DNA from: Numida meleagris
Taxonomy: Eukaryota; Chordata; Aves; Galliformes; Numididae
Direction of reading: 5' to 3'
Length of the DNA: 64,000 bases
Assembly (NCBI RefSeq): GCF_002078875.1
Contig: NC_034410.1
Location: forward strand, 81,623,367-81,687,366
In this document: positions 1 to 13,763 of the stretch, in pieces
How the letters are laid out: every line of letters starts with the position of its first letter
How positions within the stretch are numbered: position 1 is the first letter of the stretch
Program-made: the position numbers and the translations under genes
Notes under the pieces: generated by a model
What the model was told of the DNA's origin: nothing
Databases searched by the model: none
Seen by the model: only the letters and a program-made list of their open reading frames with translations

Positions 1-1222
1 TTGTTGCGATTGTCTTTCAGAAAGTTCAAAGCTTGTTACAACTCCAATATTTTGTCAGCTGGTTTTCAGTTTCAGGAGCCAACGTTTTCTCTCTGAATAG
101 GTCTGCATGTGTAAAGAGATAAAGATAGGTTTGTAAGTGCAGTGAAAACAGCCAATCTTATCCAAGTACATGGAGGAGAATGCTTAAAAGAAACATTAAA
201 TACATCACGTAAGGGTATTTTTCTGATGTATTATTTTTGGAAGACCCTAGACAATGGCTGTTACAGAGATTTAAAAAAAGAAAAAGTCTGTCTAGAAATT
301 TTCTGCTTTACTGCTGTGGTGTCCTGGTCTTGTGGTTCCTGCTGGAGTGGAATATATCCTCCCTGATTTCACTGGGTTTAACTTGAATCATAAAGGGATG
401 GGATTTCTCTTTAGTTCCATATCTTGGCTGCATTTCTTCGAGACCTTCATTTAATTAACTGTTTTCCTCCTATGACACTGACACAACTTACAGGGCTTAC
501 AGCAAATTGCAGCCTTAGGCACTGCATTGCCTCTTCCTGCAAGGTTCACCTGAGTGCTGTCATCTTTGGTTTTGTCTAAGTATGTTGAATGTACAGAGAA
601 ACAACTTTGTGCCTAGCAGTGAAAATAGGTTGGAAATATGGTATTCGTAAATGTTGGAGGTGTTCAATGCTGTTTTGCATTCTCAGGGACTAACTTTTTC
701 TTGAGGTTGCTTTTTTTTTTTTCTAAAAGTCTGTGTTTCTTCGCTCCAGTGCTTCTTAGTTGTGCTTTTTCTGCTTAGCAGTTTTAACTTGGTTCAAGAC
801 AGACTGAGCTGCCAAAAAAATGACTAAACATGAGTCACAAACGTTTTAGTTACTTTAATGGGCGAACAGAAGATAAGTGTGTCTTTTGCGTGCAGTGCTG
901 AGAAATCAGGACAGCTCTTTGTCGAGTGCTGAAGAGTGGCTGTTTATTCCTGCTGGGTCCTGTGAAATAGGATTGTTTGACAGCACCTTTCCAAAAAATA
1001 TTCCCTTCTGACAGTGTATAGTCTGTGGGCCCCAAAACAACAGTAGCCAGGACTTCTCTCTCAAGTTATTCCATTGAAATACTAGTCTAGGACACAGCTT
1101 TTATTCCTTTTTACGTATTAGTTTTTCACCCTAAATTTCCTTTTTGATATTCCTTTTAATTATCATGGAGACGTGAAGAAACTGTGTTTTATGGGAATTT
1201 TTTTTCCCCACAGAAAGAGTCT

Positions 1223-1279
1223 TGCTTTTTCTTTTTTTATTCTTCCTTTCTTTCTTGTTTTTTTTTTTTTTTTCTCTTT
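1223..1279. repeat. Pyrimidine-rich tract with poly-T
   Basis: A nearly unbroken C/T run ending in a long poly-T. It is low-complexity intron sequence. No exon follows that I can recognise. Confidence 0.8.
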
Positions 1280-4200
1280 GAAAGTATCCATATGAACTCC
1301 ACTCACTGTATGAAAGGTAAATGCTTCTTTGCCAGTTACAAGATGGCAATTTGGTGGATGTTGCCTAGATTTTCACAAATAAATGGCAGCGGTTGGAAAG
1401 AAATAAAAATGTTTACACTTGATTAAGTTTAATACAAGTCTTACTGTAATTTTGAATGTGCTTTAGGTATTATTTGGTAGTCTGTTTCTTGCATGAAATG
1501 AAAAATCAAAATCTGAAATGCAGTGATTGAGCACAGGTTAATTAAACAATTGATAGAATTATAGCAGTCTTTGTGTTTTCTGTTAATTTAACTGATGGAA
1601 AAAATGAGAAGGAAAAACATGCTGTATAGAGCAAAGATTGGCTGTTTTAAAACCAAACCGAGTAAGAAGGATGTAGGGAGTTCATCTTCCACCATGATGT
1701 GAGAGACTGTATCCATGGGGTCCTGTTCTGTCCGTCCCTCGCAGATGTCTCTGAGGGAAAATGAAATGTCTTTTAAAAGCATTAAATCATAGTTTCATAT
1801 GCAATGTCAGCAGCATCTTCAATCTGGCAGAACAACAGTTTAGTTATTTTGCTCTACTTTTTAAAATTCTTATTAATATTAAATGTGGTTTATTTTAGAA
1901 TTGCTTTTGTACAAGCATTCTTTTATCTTTGTGTGGAGGTAAAATATATACAGCACTCTTATTTTCTGTCTTAATTTTGCAAAGACTTTCAGGATTTTCA
2001 GGTACTTTTATGGAAGACTTTTACCAGAAGAGTCCTTTGTGAGCCCTAGAACGTAAGTGAGAAAGAATGAAATATCTTAAGCCATTGATATAATGTCTGA
2101 AAAATAACTCTGAGGCACATTCTGATCTTTTTTACACACTTAAATTATGTAGGAATCCATTAAAACCATTCTCTGCAACCCTTATATCTGCAACCTGCAG
2201 AGTTGCAAGCTACCCATGCCAGAGAGGGTCCCTAGAAGAGCAGTGGTTCCCAGCGTACAGGAGTGGGAATTGATCCTGCACTGGGGCATAACAATGAGGA
2301 AATTTGATTCCTCACTAATAAGTGGGAGCTAGTCTTTGCAACGCAATAAATGGAGAGAAAAGAAGTAGCCTTGCGGTGCTGAAGCCTTCACTGGAACCTC
2401 AGGGGTCACCCAGCATTACTGGGAGCTCTCTGCACTATAGGCTGGGTTTTCCAGAGCAGCAGGCAGGCAATTCAACTGCTGTTGGTTGGGCCTATTTATA
2501 ACACCGGAGGCACGCGATTTCACCTGCACACCAACTTTAGCACAACCGGTTGTGCTGTGTATTCTGGGAAATCTGATTAAATTCCTAAAACAGCTCAGTG
2601 CTGTGTAGTAAAAGACCATCTGTTTACTGTCTGTCAGTGGGATGCCATGTGCCCGGGGACATCAAGAAGCTGAAGGAAGCAGAAAGCGAGGGTGAGGTTT
2701 TGCAATTGGGCAGTGGAAGTTGCTGCTGATAACCCGTTGCTCTGAGAGCTGAACATGACATTATCAGTAAGCTGAGGGTATTTCTGCACTGAGCCAAGGG
2801 CTGCTTGGAATGTTTGTAAATGTGCTCCCTGTAATGAGGCAATCAATTTCCAGGAACCAGGCAGCTGTTTTTGCCAGAGACCCCTCGTTATTGCAAGGAC
2901 CAGAATTCTTCCAGTGCTCCTGAATTGTCCTCCCTCAACCAGACAGATTGTGGGGCTTTGGCCTTTTGTGTTAAGTATTATGTATTGCAAAGCATTTAGT
3001 AAGAGGAAGGGCACACTTTGGCAGTAAATACGTGTGATGCTTTGTGTCATCAGCACCACTTGTATAAATACCAAAAGAATAGAAATAAAATCTCTAAGAG
3101 GCTACATCTGTCCTAAATAGGCTTGTGCTGAGTTGGTACCACAGCAGTAAAACATGTCATAGCAATGTAACTTTAGTATGGAAAACGGAGCTAGTGCTAC
3201 ATAGAATGCATATCTTTGCATTATTCCCTATGTCAGTGTGAACTGGAGAACTGTGTGAGGTATACCAGCTGTAGAAAAGTATTCCAGGAACTTCAAAGTT
3301 ACATGCTGAAAGCTCTAAGTAAATAGAACAGACAGTGCATGATTAGGATTTCCTTTACATTTATTTATTTTCCCAAAGCCAAATATCAAAACTTTCCTTT
3401 TGCTCTACTCTTGACCTTCAGTGTGCAGGTGTCCACATGTAACTGTGACCTTCTCATCAGTATGTATTCAAGCTGACTTCTTATGTGCAGCCCTTTAAAA
3501 GTTATGTTAAACTTCACAGCTGATATCAAAATAGTTTTAGTAGGGGCTGTGTCTTAAAGAGAAATTAAGTGTCTGAAGCTTGATCACTTAGGGTTATTGC
3601 TTCTGAGGTGGACTCAATGACTCAGCCTCCCTGTAAAGACAATTCTTTGATCTTTGTACAGAGTTTGTTATAAAGGGTATCAGAGTTAGGTGCTTGTCCT
3701 GAGTAGAATAGAATCACAGCTGTGCCTGTGCCAGTAAGACCTGCCAGTTAGCAGCACTGCAGAGGGTAGGTGCAACATCTCTGAGATGCAGCCCTGGTGT
3801 TTCCCTTTGTGAAATCTCCTGTGCTGCTGGCTTTCCATCAAAGAGCTTGGTAGCTGTAGTTCGTATAGAAAGAAACAGACATGGAAAAAACAGATCTAGA
3901 CCAGTTGGCTCAGTACATTTTAATGTTGTGTGTGCAGAAGCCTTAGGTTGTTTCTCTTTTTTGTGTGTCTTGAAAAGTTATGAAATCGAAAAATATGAAT
4001 GAATCCTGGTTCATGAACTATTTAAACTGGAAATGGTAAAATTACAATGCCTTCATTCTATCAGAAAAGAAGGCAGAGTATACCATCTCCATGATCAGTA
4101 ATATAAACAGCAGCCTTTGGCTCAGAAGCTGAGTCCTCTTTTATTTCTGCAGATCTCTAAGCCCAAATGCAGTTGTTTACTTTCACAAGGGTAGCGGGAG

Positions 4201-6284
4201 AGCTTGACCTTGGAAACCATGCAGTTTAAAATGACAGAAAGCATCCTACTTGCTTTCCTCTCTGCACTTTTGGCATATCCTTTATATATTTCTCATTTGC
4301 ATATTTTTAAATGACGGCCAGTAGAGTCTACCTACGTATTCACTGCACTGAGGGTTACTTACCAACCAAAACCTGAAGTGTTCTCCAAGTTTGTCGAGCA
4401 GTCTCTTCCCTCTCCTTCCTCGCTTCTCCTCCTCCTCTCTCCCATCTTGTTGGATATGATTCTGATCTATGCTCTGTCTGGAAGTAGAGACAGATGGTCC
4501 TAATGCACTGCGTACAGCACGAGTCCTCCCAGTCTGGGATGGGAATTGGCACTGAAGCAAATTTGAGTTCAAAAGTTTAACCACCAAACAGTAATTTACA
4601 CGTCTACAAATAAACTGAGCAGTTCCTTGCTCTGTATGTTGTATGAAATGGCCTTTGGTGTTGTGACTGCTTGTGAGAAGGATATGGGGTTCTCATAGTC
4701 TACATGGAATTCAGCAATAACACCACCATAAAATTATGGATTTCCCTTGTTTTTAAAGCTGACCAAGGCTGGAAGGCTTTGGGTTGTTTTCTGTCTATGT
4801 GAAAATGAATCTTCCTTTTCTGTGTAATTTTTTATGCGTTGTGAAATTCCCATGAAATGTGACACCTCAGGCTATGCAGACCCCGTGTAAAATGAGGAGC
4901 CGAACCATGAAAAATGCACATCCTTAACTACTAAGCAAAGAATAAATACTTGCAAAGTGGTCTCAGGGGCCTTTAAAGCCATTTTGGATGTTACATGATT
5001 TAACTTCTCAAACTTCATGAACAAGTCTTCAAAATAATGTACCACTTCTAACTGGTAGGAGCATAATACAGAGGATTTGGGCCCTTTTGCAGATATTCTT
5101 TAGCTTGAATTATTAGAAAAATGATTAATTAGAGCAAAGAGAAAATATATGCGGCAGCTTCTGAACTAATTGTAATTATTATATGAATGTAATAAACTAT
5201 AATATACAGTCAAGAAATAACATTTGCCCACTTCAAGATTAGATGCTTCCACAGCTATTTGTGATGATTATTGCCAGGGTGCCACATGAAGCACTCTGTC
5301 CTGAGCAGCAAAAATTAAGGACTTAAAAGGAGCGTGATGAGGGCAAAGTCAAATGTGCTTTTTAAACAGGATAATTGGAAAGCGTTATTCCATGGAGATG
5401 ATTATTGTATGACATACTGATGTGTCTAAAAATTAGATTCTTTGACTATCTTCAGAGTTAATGTTACCATCCAAATATACTTGAATTATTGTAAATTACA
5501 TCTTAGCACTGTTGGTACTGCAAATGTGCATTTTTAGCAGTCATGTAGTCAGAGGTGTGATCAGAAAATTAGAGCAGTAGACTGAACTCCTAAAATATTT
5601 ATCTTAATTGCCACCAACACTGACCATCTCTAAGGGTCTGTTTTCTGTTGCATCTAAAATATTTTGTAACCCATAGAGAATTTGAGAAATTAAAAGATAA
5701 GATGTACTTGTGTGTCTTAGCACAGCATTAGTTTATACATTTCATAAATATTGTGTTCATAGGTACATGCGTATGGAAAAAACGTATAATCAGAAGCTGA
5801 TGACAGGAAGGGATCATCTTAGTGAGGCGCATGGGAACATTAACATTTCTGTTTGCTGCTATGGAGGATTTTTGTGGCTCTGAGGACCACAGAGGAGAGC
5901 AAAAGTCATGCAGTGCCAGCTGCCCTTTGGGAAAGCAGAAGCAGCTAATTGCTGCATGTTTACAAAGGCTCAATAAGAAAAGATGGAAACTCTTTTTGCT
6001 GCTCCTTAATTAAAGCTACTGATGGTGGCATTAGAGCAAAGAGAGGAGAACATGCTTCTTCAACTCCCCATACAGACGTGAAGGGGGTCAGTGAGTGTGT
6101 GGGCAGGGACCGAGCAAACCTTGGGCATGCAGCAAAGCCAGGCCACCATGGAAAGGCAGACACATTATTGCATCTTCCCTCTTGAAGCTGCAGGGAAAAT
6201 AAGTGGGGTCTGCAGTGTGTGCCTGCTAGAGCAGGAGTCACACAGGTTCGGTGCATTCCTCAGAATTTAGGGAGTGATTATATC

Positions 6285-6325
6285 CACTTAACAAAAAAAA
6301 GAAAATCACTTAACAAAAAGTAAGG
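6285..6325. repeat. 22-bp imperfect tandem repeat
   Basis: CACTTAACAAAA recurs with a period of 22 bases (starting at 6285 and 6307) within A-rich sequence. Confidence 0.8.
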
Positions 6326-7114
6326 AAAGACCATCTTAAATGATGAATTTATGAATTGTAACATGTTTTCTTTCTCACCACATCTCTTGGTAAGAAGGAT
6401 TTTTTTCCAGTTTTTGATCTGCAAACCACTTCCAGTGTTTTCCAATTAAATTTTAGAAGCCAAAGGCTGTGTTGTAAAGCCAGGATTGAAGGTACAGATC
6501 TCCTGCCCCCTAGTGACATGAGAGCTCTTAGTTTCCTTACCTTCCAAAAGTACATTATGGGCATTGTTTGGGGTGGCTTTGTGAATAATTTATCATTTCA
6601 AAATTTATTCCTGGAGATTTTAGTGAAGAAAGTTTACTAATGTAGGTGCCATGCAAAGTAAGTTGTCATTTTAATCTGCCACTTCTAATTTGTTGACAGC
6701 TAGAAGACAATTATTCTTTCCTCTAACCTTAGAAGTATTTTTCCACCCACATACTTCCAGAGATGACAGAAGTGATTACAGAGTGAAGGGTTCAGAGAGG
6801 ATCATAGCCCTGGGGACTTGAGACCAAGGCTGAAGTTCCAGTCCTGCAGATTGGTTTTTCCGGAAAGTAAGTTATAGGAGTGGGGTAGTGTATAATTAAC
6901 AGTAATACTTAGTAATTTGTATCTCTCTGTAAGAAAGAGAATCTAGAGAAGAGCAGTTTAAGGTTTTCGCTCCAGTGGCTCCACATCATATTGGGCCTGG
7001 AAGGAGACATCAGAGGAAAGAAAATGGTCTGAGTCTCCATAAAGAAAAGTATTCCTGATGCCAGGAAGCCTAGGAGTGGTGGCAAACCTCAGGAAATATT
7101 GTTGATTAAGGGAA

Positions 7115-7170
7115 GATCATAGAATGGCTTGGTTGGGAAGGAACCTTAGACATCTAATTCCAACACCCAG
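7115..7170 (-). mobile_element. CR1 LINE 3'-end fragment, antisense
   Basis: The segment starts ATCATAGAATGGCTTGG and runs through GGAAGGAACCTTAGACATC to CCAACACCC. This is the reverse complement of the typical CR1 3' end, where short ATTCTATGAT-type tail repeats follow a GGTTCCTTCCAACC-like stretch. Only about 55 bases are recognisable, so it is a heavily truncated copy. The right-hand limit is approximate. Confidence 0.75.
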
Positions 7171-7268
7171 TGGTTAGCTTTAATGAAAGGCTGGGACAGA
7201 CAGACCCTTTTGCAGTTTGGTGTTTTTCTTTTCACGTTTAACAGTTCTCTGTAGTGGAGAAACTTTCA

Positions 7269-7284
7269 AATAAATAAATAAATA
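7269..7284. repeat. (AAAT)4 microsatellite
   Basis: Four AAAT units read directly. Confidence 0.85.
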
Positions 7285-10200
7285 GCAGGACTGTTTGTTC
7301 GAAGTACCATCAGATGGCTCTACTGCTCCAGTACATTGAGTTCAATCACTGAAGTATAGCTCAGGAATTAGTATACCTATAGTGTGCTTTAAGTGGATTT
7401 AAATGATACGTGGAGTCTCAATGACTTTTGCTAATATTGAGCAATATCCCGTTTCCTCCTACTTAACTTCCTACTCATTCTTATCACCTGTCTAGACAAG
7501 GATCTCAGCTTCCTCTATGCCTGTCTTTCTTGTGCACCCCCATCCAATGCCCTGATTTCCTAATTTTGTACTCCAGATCCTTGCTTCAAAAAGATTTTTT
7601 TAATTTTAAATTTAATTTTTTAAAGCTATGCCTCGGATTGTCTTTGTGTACAGTGGCACTGCACAGCACTTACTCCTGCTGAGCTTCTTCAAGTGTCTGT
7701 TTGCAGACTTTTACTCAGGATGCTGCATGTCAACAGCCTACCTCTGTGCACAGAGTGGTGTCAGGGAGCAGGTGATGTTTTCTCATACGTGCATTATGAT
7801 GAGGCAAAGTTTTGCTCTTAAGGCAAATGTTTGAAGTGACATTGAGATGGGTTTTCCAACTTCTCAAAATTCAGTCTTGGGAAACCAGAAAGTTGATTTT
7901 AGTATACAGGCTAATATTTATGATGAAAACATTGATTGTATTTATTAACTATATATATTAATCACTATTTATTTGAGCTTTTGATAAAAGTTTCTAAAAA
8001 TACCTGTACGTCTGTCTTTGCATGCATGCATACCCCCCTTTATATGCAAGCTGATAGTCTTTGATCACATTGTGAGTATGGCTTTTTCAACAGCCGCTCT
8101 GCTTCAGTTAGTGAACACCATCACACCTGTACGCTTAATGAACACTTTTTAAACAGCTTGTCTTATCATCAGTATTGCCAAAGGCATTTGGATATATTTC
8201 ATGCTATGCAAACTCTGTTATAATATGCTTGTTTTCCTCGTGGATTTTTCTGTGGTTTGTCACTAATTGTTATCCAAGAGCTTCACAAATACCACACTGT
8301 TCTCAAAAGCTGAAAGGGCAGCATTATCTGTGTACGGCAGATAAGGAAATGAGGCACTTGAGAGTAGATGTAGTCTGAATTTAGAAAGATTCAGTAAGTC
8401 TGTGTGCTATTTTTGAGACTGCTTGAGCTGATTTTTCTGTTTATGCCTTTCTATTCTTTGGAGTTCTTTTCCATTTGGACTCTTGTCTGGCCTGTCCTTG
8501 TTTTCTCTCTCTGATCTGCCTATACAATAACATTTTGCCCCTTCCCACATCAACTTCCTTTTACCTTCATCAGTTTTTCAGTTCGTTTATAACATCAATC
8601 AATATTCACCAAATAATAATAATTCATAAATAATAACTACATATCAACATTCATCAATTCATTTGCATGAACTTCTACTTCTTCACCAGTTTCAGCAGGC
8701 TTAAACAGCTTTTCTCCCCATCACTTCTTCTCACCTCTGCACTGTTTCTGAAGTTCTGGCTCCACAGCTGTGTTTGTGTAATGGTGTAATGAATTTGACA
8801 GAAGAATGTGTTCATGTGAAAAATTGCTTGGTGGAAAGAAAAGGTGGATATTTCCCTGTAACTTTGGATTTCTTTTAGTCCTGTCAAGTTACCCAATCCA
8901 AGTCTCTGTGGTAGGACACAAACCCCTGAGCTAGAAAAATACTGAATTTGACCTGACACAAACAAGGGAGAGTGTTGCAGTACTGCTATCAAGGATGTAG
9001 TCACAGTTTCAGTCTCTTATCTCTTGTCCATTTCTTTCTTCAATATCTCACATCAGTGCTAATCCCTATGTTCCCTCCAGCCAAAATAGATTTTAGTCTT
9101 TCCCATTATTTCCTTTATCCCAGTCACTTCATCACTTTTCATCTCTGTCAGATGCTCCTCAGGCTTTCTCTCAGAGTTCTTCCCTTAACTCATCTATTTA
9201 TTTGAACTTCTCTGGGTTTAAACCTGCATTCTGATCAGAATTCTCCTCACCATCTAAGCAACCAGACAGTTCACTTAAAACCAAAAAGCTTTTACATGCT
9301 GTCATGCCCTTCTTTGGTGGGCAGTTGCTGGGATTGTTACAGGAATCTTTTGAGCACCAAGTATGGAGTATTCAGAGCTTTCTGTTGATTGTGTATGTTC
9401 AGTAGAGAAAGAATACTGTAAGTATCAAGCACTGCTTATTTCAAAATGTTTTAAATGCACAAATTTTGATCATATCTTAATGTTGTCTGTATGAGCTTTC
9501 TCACTGATATGAGATTATAGTTTTTCTGAATTTTCCAAAAAAATCCCAAAATACTCTCCAAAAAAACCTTGTCGACAATAATTCTAGTAAGATTTTCCTT
9601 CTCCTTCCTCTTCTTGCCTTCCACAAACCCACTCTCATTAGAGGCAGTATTAGAAATTTTTAATGAAAAACTGAAGTGATGTGAGTCAAGCACCATACAC
9701 AGAAAGTTTCAGTCCAAACTCAAACTTTAAAAAAAATTATAAGCAACTAAACAGAGTGTTTGCAATTAGATAATTTTAGTAACAAGCAACAATACCTGTT
9801 CCATACATAAGGAGCCTTTAGTTTCAATTTCACAAGGCTGATGGCTCACTGCTGAAAATGTAGGAAACTCATGCTTTATTGGCTGAAGTGTAAGATCACT
9901 CTTGTTGCTTTATGCATTGATTTATTCTGATCTTTACCTAAAATAATGTGAATTGTTAAGTGTGACTAGTACCCATACTTATACACACTGTGTAATGGTT
10001 TGATTTTTGTTAACCAAAAATGGACATTAAAAATCTTGTGAATTTAAAAAAGTGTTCTAATATGGAGTTCTTTTGTAACACTTTCACAGTTAATTGAGAG
10101 CACGAAGCTTGAATGAGCATTATTTGTTGAAAATGTCTGTTTGAATCTTAATTTTATGTCAATCCTTTGGAGTAAATAAGAGCAGTTAAATAGAAATGAT

Positions 10201-10578
10201 TCCTTTTGGTTGGATTGCAGGGTGGGATTTATCTCGCCTAATTCCAGCTAACTTGTGTCAGGTAGTCAGCTAGACCCCTTGAGCAAGAGAGAACATGCCT
10301 TTGTGACTGAACTGATTTTGCTGCTTGATTGGCAGTTTCTTTCATGAGTGCTGTTATCTTTTCTTTCTGTTTTCCATCTCAGGCCGTTAGTCTGTGTCTG
10401 CAATTACAATTTAATGTAGAATGGGCTTGAGTACTTGCAGTTCACTTCATTTTAGTCTGAACTAGTTCTTCAAGAGCAGTAGAGGCGGAAGGAACTACTG
10501 CAGATCTGTATGCTATCTCAGCCATAACAAGAAAGTCACAGATAATATAAAGTCTTGGTCTGAAAAAAATGAGATCAT

Positions 10579-10823
10579 TTCACTCAATCATTTGATTGAA
10601 TGACCAGTTGGAAAACAGTGAAGAGGCTGAATAAACTGCCTTATAGTCAGCTTTATGAAAAATATTTGTCCTTCATTGCCTTTAATTGCATTTGGTGTGT
10701 TTGTGGGGGGGATGCAGTGAGGAAGATGACAAAAAAAAAAAGTAATCCCTGATAACCTACTCCTGGACAAGAGTCAGAGAACGTAAACATCTATAATTCA
10801 CATTTTCAAACTTTGGGAGTCCT
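10579..10823. repeat. Direct duplication, copy 1 (~245 bp)
   Basis: This segment is nearly repeated at 11707-11952 in the same orientation, offset about 1,128 bases. Shared landmarks in order are CACTCAATCATTTGATTGAA/TACTCAATCATTTGATTGAA at the left edge, TTATAGTCAGCTTTATGA, AATTGCATTTGGTGT, GAGGAAGATGACAAAAAA and GATAACCTACTCCTG, ending near GAGTCCT. The copies differ by scattered substitutions and small indels. Either it is a local segmental duplication or two insertions of an unrecognised short element. I do not recognise the family. Confidence 0.85.
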
Positions 10824-11706
10824 GATGATGTGACATGTTTATTGCTGTAGCACAGTTAATGCTTATAGTTAAAAATCCAAGCCACCAGTATGGATTCAGT
10901 GACTGTAATAGTTCCCTGAACCATCCAGTAAAAGAGCAAGACTTTCTCTTTGATTTTAGGGGTATCTCAGGAAGATGTTCAGTGTCCTGTGTTTGGTGTT
11001 GTACTGTGAATGTCACCTTTCCCTAGACATCAATAGACAAGCAGGAAATGGAATACATGAACGAACATAAGATTAGGAGCCAGTTTTATAATGCTTTATA
11101 CCTGTAGAATGTGCCATACAAACATCAAACCCCCATATAATACATAATTTTTTAGTCTTACCAATTTTAAAAGAAGAGGTTGGGACCATTTCTAAATTCA
11201 AAAGAAGTCAATCTTCTTTGGCTACATATAACTTTCCTGTTATGCTTGGAACTGCCAGGTTGTTCAGAGTAGGCGTCTGCCGGCTCTACAGGACTCAGTT
11301 GGAAAAATACTTAGGTTCTCTACTTGTTTCCACTGGAACAGAATGATACCTGTGAGCTCTGTATTTTTAAAGGCTGAACTTAGTTGATTTCCCTAACATT
11401 CACAAATGACAGAATTGTCATTTCAAGGAGTTTGATCCTCATTGCCTTCCTTAGTTGAACAAAGACTTGAGTAGAAAGACTTGAGATTTCCAAAATCATC
11501 AGAGAAAGTGAAAGTCCTTTAACCCATGCCAACTTTGCCAGATTTTGGCCAATAGGAGCTTTAACACATGTTCTTCTGAACTTGGTGTGACAGCTCTGTG
11601 GTCATGTGTGCTGCCTATAGCCAACGGTGGGTGAACATGGTGGCCCAGGTGGGCCTGGGTTTGGTAAGCTGAGTACCATGGACAGGGGCAGCTCAACTGC
11701 AATAAT

Positions 11707-11952
11707 TTTACTCAATCATTTGATTGAATGAGTACTTGGAAAACAGTGAAGAGCCTGAATAAGCTGGCTTATAGTCAGCTTTATGAGAAGTATTTGTCTT
11801 CAGTGCCTTCAATTGCATTTGGTGTATTTGTGGAGGGGGATGCAATGAGGAAGATGACAAAAAAAAAAAAAAAGCTCCTGATAACCTACTCCTGAACAGG
11901 AGTCAGAGAACATAAACATCTGCACTTCACATTCTCAAACTTTGTGAGTCCT
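11707..11952. repeat. Direct duplication, copy 2 (~246 bp)
   Basis: This is the second copy of the unit at 10579-10823, with the same order of landmarks, including the poly-A run (longer here) and the final GTGAGTCCT. Its left edge is a near-palindrome in which CAATCA and TGATTG face each other across TT. The 883 bases between the copies are not duplicated. No ORF of note spans it. Confidence 0.85.
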
Positions 11953-12576
11953 TTCTCATAATTGCTCAATCTGTGCAGCAAGCAGCACTTGAGCACTTGT
12001 CAGAGTTTTCCAAATAGTTGTATAAGGCTGCACAGTTGGTGCCAAATTATCAGTTATTAATTGCATGTTAAATAGATGACCCATCTTAAGCTCTTTCTCT
12101 CAGGCATTTTGGATTCAGACCTCCTGTTCAGTTGTGTTTAGTCCAGAGCTGCAGGTTTTCATGAAGTTTTTTTGCAGAATGCTTCACAATTTGTGCTGAG
12201 AAAACCCTTTCCGATGTCTCTTATGTAGAGTGAATTTCAAGCAGTCATGGCCTGTACTCTTCAAATGATGTTTCATCTGAATGTGATGATGCTGTGATTT
12301 TAAACAGCCTTGTCCTGAAGTGGTTTTAGAATTTAGTGTGAGCAAACTTGTTGCTAGCCTTAAAATGCTTCTTCCAGATGTATATCGAAATATTTTACTT
12401 CGTTACGACTAGAGCATTCAGTCTATTGTTTGGCTGTTTTTATGCATAGATGAGTGCTGCTGAAAGCATTCCTTTGCAAAGGCTGTGCTTTTAAAAAAAA
12501 AAAAATAGTTTCTTTTTGTTTCTGTCCTGAAATATAAATGCTCATTTCACTATTGGCAGTTGACAGTCTGGTTTTC

Positions 12577-12595
12577 TTGTTTGTTTGTTTGTTTT
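12577..12595. repeat. (TTGT)n microsatellite
   Basis: Four to five TTGT-type units followed by TTTTCAG. The tract resembles a splice acceptor, but no recognisable coding sequence follows. Confidence 0.8.
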
Positions 12596-13742
12596 CAGAG
12601 AAGACTAGATACAAAGAAAAGAACAAGAGGGTATACTCAAGCCAAGGAAAGTGTTAAATTAGCTTGAGAGTCTGAAGCTGCTTATTTCTATTATACTATG
12701 AGATTACTGCTTCTCTGAAATGTACAGTACTAATCATGCTGGATGGACTTGAAGAACTAATAGTTACTCTCAAAAATCTGTAAGTTTTTGACATGTGTGA
12801 ACAAGGCAGTACATCTTCTATCCTTTTAAGTATTCTTTCCCCATGCTTCACTTGTAGTTGTCAGAGTATGAGAGCAGTATTATGGATTCTCTGTCCTTTG
12901 TACTTGGTGAAATGGAGAGCCCTATGTGATGTCACAGTGAATCTAGGAGGAGTAATCCATAGCTGAGTACAGCTTCCACACCTTAATCATTTTATGGTCT
13001 TATTTATAGCTAGGTTTATGGTTTTCCTTTCACAGCAATGTCATGTTATTTTGCATTTACTGCAGTCATTTAATTTACAGACTGTATTCTGCAATTAAAA
13101 ATTTGATTTTTGAACTTTCTTTCCTGTATATCAGGGCATTGCCAGATTTCAGGAATAAATTGATTCAGTGTGTGTTCTGAGCTGCAGATTTTGACCTACA
13201 AGACCAAGAGAGAGCATGGAGGATCCCAGTGCTCTAAAGCTGTAAGACTAGCTTAAATTACAAGTTATTGCAAATAAAACAAAGTGGAATCTTTGTATTT
13301 ATAGACTGATTTCTGCATGTAATGGTAAAATATTTTTATTTTTTACCTGCAGTTAAAAGACCAAGAAGCTTAAAGGAGATTCTCAGTGAATAACATCATT
13401 GCAGACCTGGGGTTATAGTTAGAACAGGAACAGATTGCTGTGAAGCTACAGCAACTGCTGATTGTCAAATGATGATGCTAGAAATGCTCTTCCTTCTGAA
13501 TGTGAACTCACCTCAGAACAAACAGCTGCTGCTTCATACAGATGCTACGCATACACTTTGTGACACACCAGGCACAGATCTGTCTTTGGGTGTTGTAAAC
13601 TGGGATGGTGCTTACAAGCAGGAATTTCTGAAGTTTTTTCAAGCAAGGTTAAGTTAATTGTGCTTCTGTTTATCATGCTGACATGAATAGGAGTTAAGTC
13701 TTGACATGTGTGTGAAACACAAAAACTGGGTCAAGAATGCTT

Positions 13743-13763
13743 TAATAATAATAATAATAATAA
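13743..13763. repeat. (TAA)7 microsatellite
   Basis: Seven TAA units read directly. It is a likely length polymorphism. Confidence 0.9.

Noticed and set aside
2634..3074. 146-codon minus-strand open frame
   Set aside because: No recognisable domain, signal or splice context, and codon content looks random. It is the longest of many chance frames.
3705..3725. AGAATAGAATCACAG resembling a CR1 tail
   Set aside because: The match is about 15 bases with no adjoining CR1 body.
12577..12660. TTTTCAG acceptor-like site followed by AGAAGACTAG
   Set aside because: A stop comes early in most frames, and there is no resemblance to the formin or another protein.
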